Shown: positions 43,525 to 52,307, counted from the stretch's first letter. The stretch: 64,000 bases of DNA from Hyphomicrobiales bacterium (GCA_900467745.1 UBQW01000025.1:44982-108981); one strand, 5' to 3'. The notes: generated by a model from the sequence alone, not told the origin. Program-made: numbers and translations.

Positions 43525-44295
43525 TCAGGCGTCCAGGCTCTGCTGGAGCAGCCTTGTCAGATAGCTGGCCATGACCCCTTGGCCAGCCGGGTCTGCGATG
43601 AGGTCGTTGCGGACCTCGATCATTACATTGCGCAATCCGTTCGACAGCCCGTGCAGGATCAGCGTATGCGTCACGCCGTCCAAGGGGCCGTAAGGCTCGT
43701 TGCGCTCAACTCTATAGTGCGTCGTCTCACCCGCAGCGGCAAGCATCGCATCCGCCAGCCGGCTGTCGTCGTCATGCAGCACGCCAAGCTCGACCGCGCG
43801 CGTCTTTCCGTGAAAGACAGGCGTAAAGCTGTGGACGGTGACGATAACTGTCTCCTGTCCCCGCGCCTTGCGATCACGAATGAGTGCGCGAATGGCGTCA
43901 TGAAACGGGATGTAGAGGGCCTCGGTGCGCGCTGTCTTTTCTTCCGCGCTCAGGCCTGCATTTCCCGGGATGTCGTAGACCTCGCTTTTCTCAGGCATGG
44001 CGCCAGCCGATTCCGGCGGCCTGTTGCAATCGTAGATCAGGCGTGAAAAACGCTGGTGAACCAACGTGGCATCGAGCGCCTCGGACATGCCCCTGGCGAC
44101 AGCAAGAGCGCCGGGATCCCAGGCAATGTGACTGTTGAGCGCCTCTTCGGAAAGGCCAAGCGTCCCGAAGCTGGCAGGCAGAACCCGCGATGCATGTTCG
44201 CAGACGATAAGCACCGGGCTGGTGCCGTCTGGCCTTTCGACCCCGACGCACTCCCCTTCCCCTTTGCCGAGCACTTCTAACTGAGCAAGCACCAC
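43525..44295 (-). CDS. N-formylglutamate amidohydrolase-like hydrolase
   Basis: 256 residues (from GTG 44295 with GGTGGAG five bases upstream). The family text is clear: VLIVCEHASRVLP (metal-binding Glu-His), IAWDPGALAVARGMSEAL, RLIYDCNRP and VIVTVHSFTPVFHG. The named activity, removing formate from N-formylglutamate, belongs to histidine breakdown; here there is no hut gene. In a gamma-glutamyl-amine pathway a related amidohydrolase could release the product from glutamate, as IpuF does. That is inference. Upstream lies the regulatory gap shared with rpiR. Confidence 0.85.
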   Translation of the reverse strand: MVLAQLEVLGKGEGECVGVERPDGTSPVLIVCEHASRVLPASFGTLGLSEEALNSHIAWDPGALAVARGMSEALDATLVHQRFSRLIYDCNRPPESAGAMPEKSEVYDIPGNAGLSAEEKTARTEALYIPFHDAIRALIRDRKARGQETVIVTVHSFTPVFHGKTRAVELGVLHDDDSRLADAMLAAAGETTHYRVERNEPYGPLDGVTHTLILHGLSNGLRNVMIEVRNDLIADPAGQGVMASYLTRLLQQSLDA

Positions 44296-44389
44296 AGTCG
44301 CTCCACCACAACTGTTAATAAAATACTTATAAGAAAAGAATTCTTCAGCTTTCCACAAGTGTCAAGCGCACACTGAAAAAATCTTTTCA

Positions 44390-44416
44390 TGACAGTGGTT
44401 GACATGGATTGTGACA
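44390..44416. promoter_or_regulatory. Three TGACA direct repeats in the divergent promoter
   Basis: TGACA occurs at 44390-44394, 44400-44404 and 44412-44416, same orientation, starts 10 and 12 bases apart. On the minus strand the outer copies read CTGTCAT and CTGTCAC at an exact 22-base interval, which resembles Pho-box half sites. TTGACA at 44399-44404 with TTAACT at 44423-44428 could be the rpiR promoter, so a bound protein would block it. The regulator (RpiR itself or PhoB) is not determined. Confidence 0.45.
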
Positions 44417-44474
44417 GCGTTGTTAACTTTGAGTGGGAAAGTGGCACAAGACCAATCCCGGGGAGCAAGATCGC

Positions 44475-45347
44475 GTGACCGTTGCGTCGAAGACAGTTTC
44501 AGACGTAATCCACTCGCATTTTGGCGTGCTCACGCGCGCCGAAAAGCAGCTGGCTGAAAGTCTGTTGGACAACTACCCTGTCTCCGGACTGGGGAGCATC
44601 ACGACGATTGCCGAAAACGCCGGCGTATCGACCCCGACTGTTGTCCGCATGGTCCAGAAACTCGGTTTCAAGGGCTATCCCGATTTTCAGGCGCATCTGC
44701 ATCAGGAGGTCGAGGCGACGATCTCCAATCCGATCGCCAAGCACGACCGCTGGGCCTCGAACGCGCCCGGAACCCATATTCTCAACCGTTTCGCCGACGC
44801 CATCATCGACAATCTGCGCCAGACGCTGACCGGTCTCGATACCGCGACCTTCGACAGCGTCGCGACCCTTTTGTCGGACCGCAAGCGCAACCTTTATTTC
44901 GTCGGCGGTCGCATCACCGGCGCGCTGGCCGAATATTTCTTCACGCATATGCAGGTGATCCGCCCGAATACGGCGCTTCTGTCGGCCAATTCCAGCAGCT
45001 GGCCGCAATATGTCCTGAACATGAACCCCGGCGACCTGCTGATCATCTTCGACATCAGGCGCTACGAGCAGGAGCTCGTCAGCCTCGCCACCGCCGCCAA
45101 GAACAGCGGTGCCGAGATCATCATCTTCACCGACCAGTGGGCCTCTCCCGCGACCAAGCTGGCGCGCCACACGTTTCGCGTCCAGATCGAGGCGCCGTCG
45201 GCATGGGACAGCTCCGTCGTCACTCTTTTCATCGTCGAGGCGCTGATCGAAGCGGTTCAGAACTCGACATGGGACGAGACGAAGGAGCGCATGAAGACAC
45301 TGGAAGGCCTTTTCGAACAGACGCGGCTCTTCCGCAAACTTGGTTAG
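44475..45347 (+). CDS. MurR/RpiR-family transcriptional regulator
   Basis: 290 residues from GTG 44475 (GGGGAG upstream). An N-terminal HTH_6 domain at about 10-80 with TIAENAGVSTPTVVRMVQKLGFKGYPDF is followed by a SIS domain at about 120-260 (NLYFVGGRITGALAEYF, LLIIFDIRRY, IIIFTDQW). SIS domains bind phosphosugars or related metabolites, so the ligand is likely a phosphorylated or sugar-like compound. It is divergent from the amine cluster and immediately upstream of a binding-protein gene, so either side could be its target. The start upstream at 44433 lacks a ribosome site. Confidence 0.88.
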   Translation: MTVASKTVSDVIHSHFGVLTRAEKQLAESLLDNYPVSGLGSITTIAENAGVSTPTVVRMVQKLGFKGYPDFQAHLHQEVEATISNPIAKHDRWASNAPGTHILNRFADAIIDNLRQTLTGLDTATFDSVATLLSDRKRNLYFVGGRITGALAEYFFTHMQVIRPNTALLSANSSSWPQYVLNMNPGDLLIIFDIRRYEQELVSLATAAKNSGAEIIIFTDQWASPATKLARHTFRVQIEAPSAWDSSVVTLFIVEALIEAVQNSTWDETKERMKTLEGLFEQTRLFRKLG

Positions 45348-45457
45348 GAGGGACATTTACGACAGCGAAGATGTAACGGGCAGCAAACAAGGACGTGTCG
45401 CAATCGAAACATCCTTGCCAAACGCCCGCGATACAAAGAAAAAATAGCGTCATCCAA

Positions 45458-45475
45458 CTGTCACACAAGCTTCAC
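45458..45475 (+). promoter_or_regulatory. Pho-box-like repeat before the binding-protein gene
   Basis: CTGTCAC at 45458-45464 and GCTTCAC at 45469-45475 are spaced by four bases, with a third partial CGTCAGT at 45480-45486, giving an 11-base period. The first half matches the PhoB half site at six of seven positions, the second at about four. It is 52 bases before the GTG start of the ABC binding protein. The link to phosphate control is tentative. Confidence 0.35.
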
Positions 45476-45526
45476 GTAACGTCAGTAACAGCATCGTCGG
45501 ACACTGAAACCCGAAGGAGAACAACA

Positions 45527-46630
45527 GTGATCTCTAATCTTTCTCGACTGCTCTCGCTCTCTACAGCAATTGTTGTGGCTTCAACCGCAATTGCTGCCGC
45601 AGAGCCAAGCGCTGAACTCATCGCTGCCGCCAAGAAGGAAGGCACGCTGACCACGATCGCTCTCCCGCACGACTGGTGCGGCTACGGCGACCTCATTGCC
45701 GGCTTCAAGGCGAAGTATGGTCTGGAAGTGAACGAACTGAACCCGGACGCTGGCTCCGGCGACGAAATCGAAGCCATCAAGGCCAACAAGGGCAACACCG
45801 GCCCGCAGGCTCCTGACGTCATCGACGTCGGCCTCTCCTTCGGCCCGACCGCAAAGGCTGACGGCCTGATCCAGGCTTACAAGGTTTCGACCTGGGATTC
45901 GATCCCAGACAGCGCCAAGGATGCCGACGGCTTCTGGTACGGCGATTACTACGGCGTTCTCTCCTTCGTCGTGAACACCGACATCGTCAAGGAAGTGCCG
46001 AAGGACTGGGCCGACCTGAAGAAGTCGGACTACGCCAACTCGATCGCTCTCGCCGGTGACCCGCGCGCTTCCAACCAGGCTGTCCAGGCTGTTTACGCGG
46101 CCGGCATCGCTGCTGGTGAAAAGGACGCGACCAAGGCTGGTGAAGCCGGTCTCGCCTTCTTCGGCGAACTCAACAAGGCAGGCAACCTCGTTCCTGTCAT
46201 CGGCAAGTCCGCTTCGCTGGCACAGGGCTCGACCCCGATCGTCATCGCATGGGACTACAACGGCCTGTCCTGGCGCGATACGCTCAAGGGCAACCCGCCG
46301 GTTGAAGTCGTCGTTCCGGCTTCGGGCGTCAACGCCGGCGTTTACGTCCAGGCGATCTCCGCTTTCGCTCCGCACCCGAATGCTGCCAAGCTCTGGATGG
46401 AATACCTCTATTCGGACGAAGGTCAGCTCGGCTGGCTGAAGGGCTATTGCCACCCGATCCGCTTCAACGATCTGGCCAAGAACAAGAAGATCCCGCAGGA
46501 CCTTCTCGACAAGCTGCCGCCGGCTGCTGCCTATGAAAAGGCTGTCTTCCCGACGCTCGAAGAGCAGGAAGCCGGCAAGACCGCTATCACCAGCAAGTGG
46601 GATAGCGTCGTCGGCGCCAACGTCCAGTAA
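45527..46630 (+). CDS. ABC transporter substrate-binding protein (PBP2, FbpA/PhnS/PotD-like)
   Basis: 367 residues from GTG 45527 (GAAGGAG upstream). A signal peptide ends near IAAAEP (residue 25). The mature N-terminus SAELIAAAKKEGTLTTIALP is the usual opening of the ferric/2-aminoethylphosphonate/polyamine binding proteins; later DVIDVGLSFGP, WYGDYYGVLSFVVNTD and ANAGVYVQAISAFAPHPNAAKLWMEYL-type text (near 275) are family traits. The ligand is likely a small cation, amine or phosphonate. It opens a four-gene operon with two permeases and an ATPase on the plus strand. Confidence 0.9.
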   Translation: MISNLSRLLSLSTAIVVASTAIAAAEPSAELIAAAKKEGTLTTIALPHDWCGYGDLIAGFKAKYGLEVNELNPDAGSGDEIEAIKANKGNTGPQAPDVIDVGLSFGPTAKADGLIQAYKVSTWDSIPDSAKDADGFWYGDYYGVLSFVVNTDIVKEVPKDWADLKKSDYANSIALAGDPRASNQAVQAVYAAGIAAGEKDATKAGEAGLAFFGELNKAGNLVPVIGKSASLAQGSTPIVIAWDYNGLSWRDTLKGNPPVEVVVPASGVNAGVYVQAISAFAPHPNAAKLWMEYLYSDEGQLGWLKGYCHPIRFNDLAKNKKIPQDLLDKLPPAAAYEKAVFPTLEEQEAGKTAITSKWDSVVGANVQ

Positions 46631-46707
46631 TACAGCATGAAACCGGCCTCCCCGTCTTATCGCGGGGAGGCTTTTGCCCCTCCGACGCCGCAAGAAGAGC
46701 TTTTTCA

Positions 46708-47604
46708 ATGAGCACTGTTTCGACGACGCCCGTGGTGAGCACGGCCCCGCTGATCACCAAGGACCGCGTGATCGACTGGCTGGGTATTACTCCCTTCATT
46801 ATTTTCGCCCTGCTTTTTCTCATTATTCCCACGCTCTACCTTGTGATCGGCGCCTTTTTGACGCCCGAGGGTAATTTCACGCTGAAGAACATCGGTGACC
46901 TCTTCACCCCATCGATCCTCAGCGCCTATTGGATCAGTATCCGCGTATCTGTCGCCTCGGCACTCGGCGGCGCGCTGATCGGCTTCTTCCTCGCCTGGGC
47001 CGTCGTGCTCGGCGGCCTGCCGACATCCGTGCGCTCGACGCTGTTGACGTTCTCCGGCGTCGCCTCCAATTTCGCGGGCATCCCGCTCGCATTCTCGTTT
47101 CTGGCAACGCTTGGCCGCACCGGCCTCGTCACCGTTTTCCTGAGGGACTGGTTCGGCTTCAACCTCTACGGCACCGGCTTCAATCTGCTCTCTTTCTTCG
47201 GCCTCACCATCACCTACATGTACTTCCAAATCCCGCTGATGGTGCTGATCCTGACGCCGGCGCTGGATGGCATGAAGAAGGAATGGCGCGAAGCGGCCGA
47301 AATCCTCGGCGCCAGCAATCTGCAATATTGGACCAAGGTCGCCCTGCCGATCCTCTGGCCAAGCCTTCTCGGCACCACGCTGCTGCTTTTCGCAAACGCC
47401 TTCGGCGCCATCGCGACGGCCTACGCGCTGACGGGTTCCTCGCTCAACATCGTCCCGATCCTGCTCTATGCGCAAATCCGCGGCGACGTCCTTCACAATG
47501 CGAACCTCGGCTATGCGATCGCGCTCGGCATGATCGTCATCACCGGCGTGTCCAACATCCTCTATCTCATGCTGCGCATGCGCGCTGAACGGTGGCAGAA
47601 ATGA
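46708..47604 (+). CDS. ABC transporter permease (first)
   Basis: 298 residues, six membrane segments, binding-protein-dependent transport fold. The EAA loop that contacts the ATPase reads EWREAAEILGASNLQYWTKVALPILWP near residues 190-216. PotB-like start: a membrane helix of IIFALLFLIIPTLYLVIGAFLTPEG. The downstream permease starts inside its stop codon (ATGA), so the two are translated together as a heterodimer. Confidence 0.9.
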   Translation: MSTVSTTPVVSTAPLITKDRVIDWLGITPFIIFALLFLIIPTLYLVIGAFLTPEGNFTLKNIGDLFTPSILSAYWISIRVSVASALGGALIGFFLAWAVVLGGLPTSVRSTLLTFSGVASNFAGIPLAFSFLATLGRTGLVTVFLRDWFGFNLYGTGFNLLSFFGLTITYMYFQIPLMVLILTPALDGMKKEWREAAEILGASNLQYWTKVALPILWPSLLGTTLLLFANAFGAIATAYALTGSSLNIVPILLYAQIRGDVLHNANLGYAIALGMIVITGVSNILYLMLRMRAERWQK

Positions 47605-48389
47605 AGGCTCAAAAACTCGGCGCCTGGATCGCCATCGCCATCGGCGCGACCTATTTCATCGTGCCTCTGCTCGGAACCATCGAGTTCTCGCTGCGCATGC
47701 GCCGCGATGCCTACAGTTTCGACGCTTACCTCTCGGTCTTCTCCGATGAGCGCTTCCGCGCCACCTTCGGCTATTCGATGATGATGGCGCTTCTGACCAT
47801 CGTCTTCGGCATGCTGCTGATCGTGCCGACGGCCTACTGGGTGCGCCTGCGCATGCCGCAGATGCGCCAGGTAGTGGAGTTCATCACCCTGCTGCCGCTG
47901 GTCATCCCGGCCATCGTCATCGTCTTCGGTTATCTGAGGATGTACAATTCCTCGTCCATCCTGCCGATGACTGCATCCACGACAGGCACCAACATCCTGC
48001 TCGTCTTCTCCTACATCACGCTGTCGCTGCCCTACATGTACCGCTCCGTCGACACAGCCATGCGCGCCATCGACGTCAGAACGCTGACTGAAGCCGCCCA
48101 GAGCCTTGGCGCCAGCTGGTGGACGATCATGTTCAAGTGCATCTTCCCGAACGTGATGAGCGGCATTCTCTCCGGCGCCTTCATCACGCTGGCGATCGTC
48201 ATGGGCGAGTTCACCTTCGCGGCACTTCTGAGCCGTCCGGCCTTCGGCCCCTACCTGCAGCTGGTCGGCGCCAACAGGGCCTACGAGCCCTCGGCGCTCG
48301 CCGTGATCGCATTCTCCATCACCTGGCTCAGCATGGGCCTGCTCAATCTCGTCTCGCGCATCGGCAGATCCCGCCCGGCCAAGGCTTAA
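47601..48389 (+). CDS. ABC transporter permease (second)
   Basis: 262 residues, six membrane segments, PotC type. The EAA loop is TLTEAAQSLGASWWTIMFKCIFPNVMSG near residues 157-184. The ATG at 47601 overlaps the stop of the first permease; a GTG nine bases earlier is in frame but less likely. It is followed 11 bases later by the ATPase gene. The pair of permeases plus ATPase and binding protein makes a complete importer. Confidence 0.9.
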   Translation: MKAQKLGAWIAIAIGATYFIVPLLGTIEFSLRMRRDAYSFDAYLSVFSDERFRATFGYSMMMALLTIVFGMLLIVPTAYWVRLRMPQMRQVVEFITLLPLVIPAIVIVFGYLRMYNSSSILPMTASTTGTNILLVFSYITLSLPYMYRSVDTAMRAIDVRTLTEAAQSLGASWWTIMFKCIFPNVMSGILSGAFITLAIVMGEFTFAALLSRPAFGPYLQLVGANRAYEPSALAVIAFSITWLSMGLLNLVSRIGRSRPAKA

Positions 48390-48400
48390 GGTATTTCGAC

Positions 48401-49462
48401 ATGTCTTTTCTCTCTTTGACCAACATTCAGAAATCCTTCGGCCAGGTTCAGGTCGTCAAGAACTTCAACATGAACATCGAGAAGGGAGAATTCGTCTCCT
48501 TCCTCGGCCCGTCGGGCTGCGGCAAGACCACGGTCCTGCGCATGATCGCCGGTTTTGAGAACCCGACCGGCGGCAATCTCAGCATCGCCGGCAAGGACAT
48601 CGCGCCGCTGAAGCCGAACCAGCGCAACATCGGCATGGTGTTCCAGGCCTACGCGCTCTTCCCGAACATGACGGTGCATGACAACGTCGCCTTCGGCCTG
48701 AAGATTGCCGGCAAGCCGAAGGCCGAGATCGACGCTCGCGTCAAGGAAATGCTGGCGCTGATCCACCTCGGCCACCTCGCCGACCGTTACCCCTACCAGA
48801 TGTCGGGCGGCCAGCAGCAGCGCGTGGCGCTCGCCCGCGCCCTTGCCGCCAAGCCGCAGGTCCTGCTGCTCGACGAGCCGCTGTCCGCCCTCGACGCCAA
48901 GATCCGCGTCTCGCTGCGCGAGGAAATCCGCCAGATCCAGCAGTCGCTGGGCATCACCACGATCTTCGTGACCCACGACCAGGAAGAGGCGCTGTCGATC
49001 TCCGACCGCATCGTCGTCATGAACGGCGGCCGCGCCGACCAGATCGGCACGCCCTTCGAGATCTACAACACGCCGGCCACGCGCTTCGTCGCATCCTTCG
49101 TCGGCACGTTGAACATCATCGAGGCCAAGGTCGTAGACCCCTCGGTCAACCGTATCCAGATCGGCGACCAGGGCGTGACGCTCCGCGAAAACATCTCCAC
49201 CTACAAGGCCGGCGACACCGTCTCGCTGGCGCTGCGCCCGGAAGCGGGATCGCTCGCCGAAAGCACACCGAGCGACACCAAGCTCACCGGCGAAGTCGTC
49301 TCCGCCCACTTCCTCGGCTCCGTCATCCGCACCCGCATGAACGTCGGCGGCAACGTCATCTCCTTCGACATGTTCAACAGCCCCGGCGTCAAGCCGCCGG
49401 CCACCGGCGAAACAGTGACCCTGCGCTTCATGGCGGCGGATCTGCTGGTCATCCGGGATTGA
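48401..49462 (+). CDS. ABC transporter ATP-binding protein (PotA/FbpC type)
   Basis: 353 residues. Walker A GPSGCGKTT near residue 36, Q-loop MVFQAYALFPNMTV, signature MSGGQQQRVALARAL, Walker B LLLDEPLSALD and the switch His in FVTHDQEEA are all intact. A C-terminal TOBE-like region (about 270-350) follows, common in importers of polyamines, iron and 2-aminoethylphosphonate. It is the last gene of the importer, followed by an intrinsic terminator. The chosen start (48401) ignores a 94-codon open extension into the permease. Confidence 0.93.
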   Translation: MSFLSLTNIQKSFGQVQVVKNFNMNIEKGEFVSFLGPSGCGKTTVLRMIAGFENPTGGNLSIAGKDIAPLKPNQRNIGMVFQAYALFPNMTVHDNVAFGLKIAGKPKAEIDARVKEMLALIHLGHLADRYPYQMSGGQQQRVALARALAAKPQVLLLDEPLSALDAKIRVSLREEIRQIQQSLGITTIFVTHDQEEALSISDRIVVMNGGRADQIGTPFEIYNTPATRFVASFVGTLNIIEAKVVDPSVNRIQIGDQGVTLRENISTYKAGDTVSLALRPEAGSLAESTPSDTKLTGEVVSAHFLGSVIRTRMNVGGNVISFDMFNSPGVKPPATGETVTLRFMAADLLVIRD

Positions 49463-49482
49463 TCACCGGACTTTCCGATTTT

Positions 49483-49510
49483 AAAGGCGTCGCCCATGGC
49501 GGCGCCTTTT
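49483..49510 (+). terminator. Terminator of the ABC importer operon
   Basis: AAAGGCG at 49483-49489 pairs with CGCCTTT at 49503-49509, with an inner CGCC/GGCG pairing. T-rich sequence follows. It covers the first in-frame ATG (49498) of the MFS frame, which argues that the MFS gene starts further downstream. Confidence 0.8.
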
Positions 49511-49642
49511 CCATTTGCGGCTTTGCCACAGCGGGCGCGCCGACGCCGCAACATGATGCAAAAACACCAGAAAACGCTTGAAATCCCCACCCCATTGCGC
49601 GACGACGGCACAACCGAAGTCATACCGCAAGAAGCCCGCATC

Positions 49643-50986
49643 ATGTCCCCCACCACGACGCCCGCAGCCGCCCCTCGCCGCCTCACCGCCCAGGATTTCA
49701 AGACGCTCGGCCTCTCCGCCCTCGGCGGCGCGCTGGAGTTCTATGATTTCATCATCTTCGTCTTCTTCGCCAGCGTGATCGGCCACCTGTTCTTCCCGCC
49801 GGACATGCCCGACTGGCTGGTGACCATCCAGACCTTCGGCATCTTCGCCGCCGGCTATCTGGTGCGCCCGATTGGCGGCATCGTGCTTGCCCATTTCGGC
49901 GACATGTTCGGCCGCAAGCGCGTCTTTGCCTTCTCGATCATGCTGATGGCGCTATCGACGCTCGGCATGGCCGCCATGCCGACTTATGCCACGATCGGCA
50001 TCGCGGCGCCGATCCTCCTGATCCTGATGCGCGTCCTGCAGGGTGCGGCGATCGGTGGCGAAGTGCCCGGCGCCTGGACCTTCGTGGCCGAACACGTTCC
50101 CTTCCGCCGCGTCGGTTTTGCCTGCGGCTTCCTCTGCTCGGGCCTGACGCTCGGCATCCTGCTCGGCTCGTTCATCGCCACCATCATCAACTCCGCCTTC
50201 ACGCCTGAAGATGTCGCGGCCTACGCCTGGCGCATCCCCTTCTTCCTCGGCGGCATCTTCGGCCTCGTCGCCGTCTATCTCCGCCGCTGGCTGCAGGAAA
50301 CGCCGATCTTCGCGGAGATGAAACAGAGCCGCTCGCTGATGCGCGAGCTGCCGCTGAAGGCCGTGCTGCGCGATTATCCGCGCGGCGTCATCATCTCCAT
50401 GCTGCTCACCTGGATCCTCTCGGCCGGCATAGTCGTCACCACGCTGATGACCGCGACCTTCCTGCAGAAGCTCTACGGCTACACCGCGCAGCAATCGCTG
50501 GCCGCGACCAGCTTCGGCACGCTGTTCCTGATCTTCGGCACGGCGGCCGCGGGCGCCATTGTCGATCGCGTTGGTTCCGGCCGCTTCTTCATCGTCGCCA
50601 GCATCTTCTTCGGCGCCGCCACCTTCGCCTTCTACACCTACGCCGCGACGTCGCTGACCGTGCTTTTCGTGCTCTATGCGATCATGGGCCTCTCCGTCGG
50701 CCTCGTCGGCGCGGTGCCCTACGTGATGGTCCGCGCCTTCCCGGCCCGCGTCCGCTTCACCGGCCTCTCTTTCTCCTACAACGTCTCCTATGCCATCTTC
50801 GGCGGACTGACGCCGCTGGCGGTCGCCTCGGCTCTCCCGCTGAACCCGATGGCGCATGCCTACTACCTGCTGTTCATCGCAGCCCTTGCCTTCGCGCTCG
50901 GCGTCTACCTGCTCGTCAAGGGCGACACGGTGGAGGCCGATGTCGGCATCGAGGAACTCAACCAGCGGCTTGCAGCCGGCGCCTGA
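49643..50986 (+). CDS. MFS transporter, metabolite:H+ symporter (MHS) type
   Basis: 447 residues with 12 helices from the ATG at 49643; an upstream reading frame to 49496 crosses a terminator. Early text LGALEFYDFIIFVFFASVIG and YLVRPIGGIVLAHFGDMFGRKRVFAFSI are the MHS signature; the mid-loop reads WLQETPIFAEMKQS. Related carriers take up alpha-ketoglutarate, shikimate, proline/betaine or citrate. It sits in the same direction after the ABC importer, separated by a terminator, so it has its own promoter or is read through. The cargo is not evident. Confidence 0.85.
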   Translation: MSPTTTPAAAPRRLTAQDFKTLGLSALGGALEFYDFIIFVFFASVIGHLFFPPDMPDWLVTIQTFGIFAAGYLVRPIGGIVLAHFGDMFGRKRVFAFSIMLMALSTLGMAAMPTYATIGIAAPILLILMRVLQGAAIGGEVPGAWTFVAEHVPFRRVGFACGFLCSGLTLGILLGSFIATIINSAFTPEDVAAYAWRIPFFLGGIFGLVAVYLRRWLQETPIFAEMKQSRSLMRELPLKAVLRDYPRGVIISMLLTWILSAGIVVTTLMTATFLQKLYGYTAQQSLAATSFGTLFLIFGTAAAGAIVDRVGSGRFFIVASIFFGAATFAFYTYAATSLTVLFVLYAIMGLSVGLVGAVPYVMVRAFPARVRFTGLSFSYNVSYAIFGGLTPLAVASALPLNPMAHAYYLLFIAALAFALGVYLLVKGDTVEADVGIEELNQRLAAGA

Positions 50987-51055
50987 GAGCAGCACAATAA
51001 GCCAATAGCGGGCCGGCAGGCATTTTAGCCGGCCCGATCAATGAGAGATATTTCA

Positions 51056-51361
51056 ATGATTACCTGCCATCTGCGTTATGTCATCGACCCCTATAAGGTC
51101 GCCGAATTCGAGGAATACGCCAGGCTCTGGATCCCCATCGTCAACCGCATGGGCGGCAACCACCACGGCTATTTCCTGCCCTCCGAAGGCGCCAACAACA
51201 TCGCGGTCGCCTTGTTCTCCTTCCCGAGCCTTGCCGCATACGAAGACTATCGCACCCGCATGGCCGTCGATCCCGAGTGCCAGGCGGCATTCGATCTGGA
51301 CAAGCGTAACCGCAGCATCATCAGCTATGAGCGCAGCTTCATGCGCCCGGTTCTCGGCTGA
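51056..51361 (+). CDS. NIPSNAP-family small protein
   Basis: 101 residues from the ATG at 51056 with GAGAG upstream. The pattern is a dimeric alpha/beta barrel: CHLRYVIDPYKVAEFEEYARLWIPIVNRMGG, then HGYFLPSEG, and ISYERSFMRPVL at the end. NIPSNAP proteins are small, structurally like antibiotic-biosynthesis monooxygenases, with poorly known roles. Here it stands between the MFS carrier and a PP2C-like protein, which may imply a role in the same uptake pathway. Confidence 0.85.
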   Translation: MITCHLRYVIDPYKVAEFEEYARLWIPIVNRMGGNHHGYFLPSEGANNIAVALFSFPSLAAYEDYRTRMAVDPECQAAFDLDKRNRSIISYERSFMRPVLG

Positions 51362-51437
51362 CCGAGACGTCACCACACCCGCGAATGCCGGCCTGCCCGG
51401 CCTTCCATTGGCTCCCATCACGAGGAACTGAAGAACG

Positions 51438-52307
51438 ATGCCGGCACCTCAGATCAAGATCCTCGACGCGCTCTCCATACCGGGAAACCCGGCCAAACCA
51501 AACGACGACCGCTTCGGATATAACGAAGCCTGCGCCTTCGTGATCGATGGCGCAACCGGCCTTGGCGACCGCCAATACATGGACGCATCAGGCAGCGACG
51601 CCGCCTGGGTCGCGGCACGCTTCGCGGATGGTTTCAGGCAGCAGATCACGCGTAAGACTGCGGTCTCGGATGTCGCGCGCGCCGTGTCGCAGGATGCCAG
51701 AGCCACATTCCTCGGCACCAACCCCGACGCCCCGCGCTACGCCTGGCCGCTCTCTGCCTTCTCGATGATCCACGCCACCGACGATCGCCTGACCTTCTAC
51801 GGCCTCGGCGATTCCTGCGTCTTCCTCCTGCGGGAAGATGGATCGGTGAGCTTTCACATGGCCCTTCCCGACGCCTATATCCGGGAGCAGGCCCATGCGC
51901 AAAGCCATATCGCCCGCACCGGCGGCATCACCAAGGATGGCGGCGCGCTCGGCAATGCGGAAACGCTGGCGGCTCTGCGCCGCCACCGTGAAAGCCAGAA
52001 CACGGCAGGCGGGATCTGGACCTTGGGTCTCGTGCCGGAATCGGCCGATCATCTCGTGTCGGAAGAATTGAAGATCAAGGGCCGCGCCCACGCCATCATC
52101 TGCAGCGATGGCTTCGCCGATCTGGTCGTGCTCTACGAAGCATACGACGCCGCAAGCCTGGTGCGCGCGGCGCTCGACAAGGGCCTCGCCCCGATGATCG
52201 AGGAACTCCGCCGCTTCGAGCGCGAGACGGATCCTGAGGGCCTGCGCTATCCGCGCTTCAAGCAGAGCGACGACACGACCGCGATCCTCGTCGAACTCAC
52301 GGCCTGA
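51438..52307 (+). CDS. PP2C-like protein phosphatase
   Basis: 289 residues with scattered PP2C metal-binding Asp positions: PNDDRFGY and VIDGATGLGD near the N-terminus, FYGLGDSCVFLL near residue 120, ICSDGFADLV near residue 217 and KQSDDTTAILVEL at the end. The overall match to PP2C is fair rather than perfect; the first motif lacks the usual GxR-x-x-N-E-D context. It could act on phosphoserine or threonine proteins, or be a diverged inactive relative. An intrinsic terminator follows. It has a GAGGAAC ribosome site and lies 76 bases after the NIPSNAP gene. Confidence 0.78.
   Translation: MPAPQIKILDALSIPGNPAKPNDDRFGYNEACAFVIDGATGLGDRQYMDASGSDAAWVAARFADGFRQQITRKTAVSDVARAVSQDARATFLGTNPDAPRYAWPLSAFSMIHATDDRLTFYGLGDSCVFLLREDGSVSFHMALPDAYIREQAHAQSHIARTGGITKDGGALGNAETLAALRRHRESQNTAGGIWTLGLVPESADHLVSEELKIKGRAHAIICSDGFADLVVLYEAYDAASLVRAALDKGLAPMIEELRRFERETDPEGLRYPRFKQSDDTTAILVELTA

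Noticed and set aside
43525..44358. Use of the histidine-catabolism name for the hydrolase
   Set aside because: No hut genes are nearby; the family match is kept but the pathway label is not.
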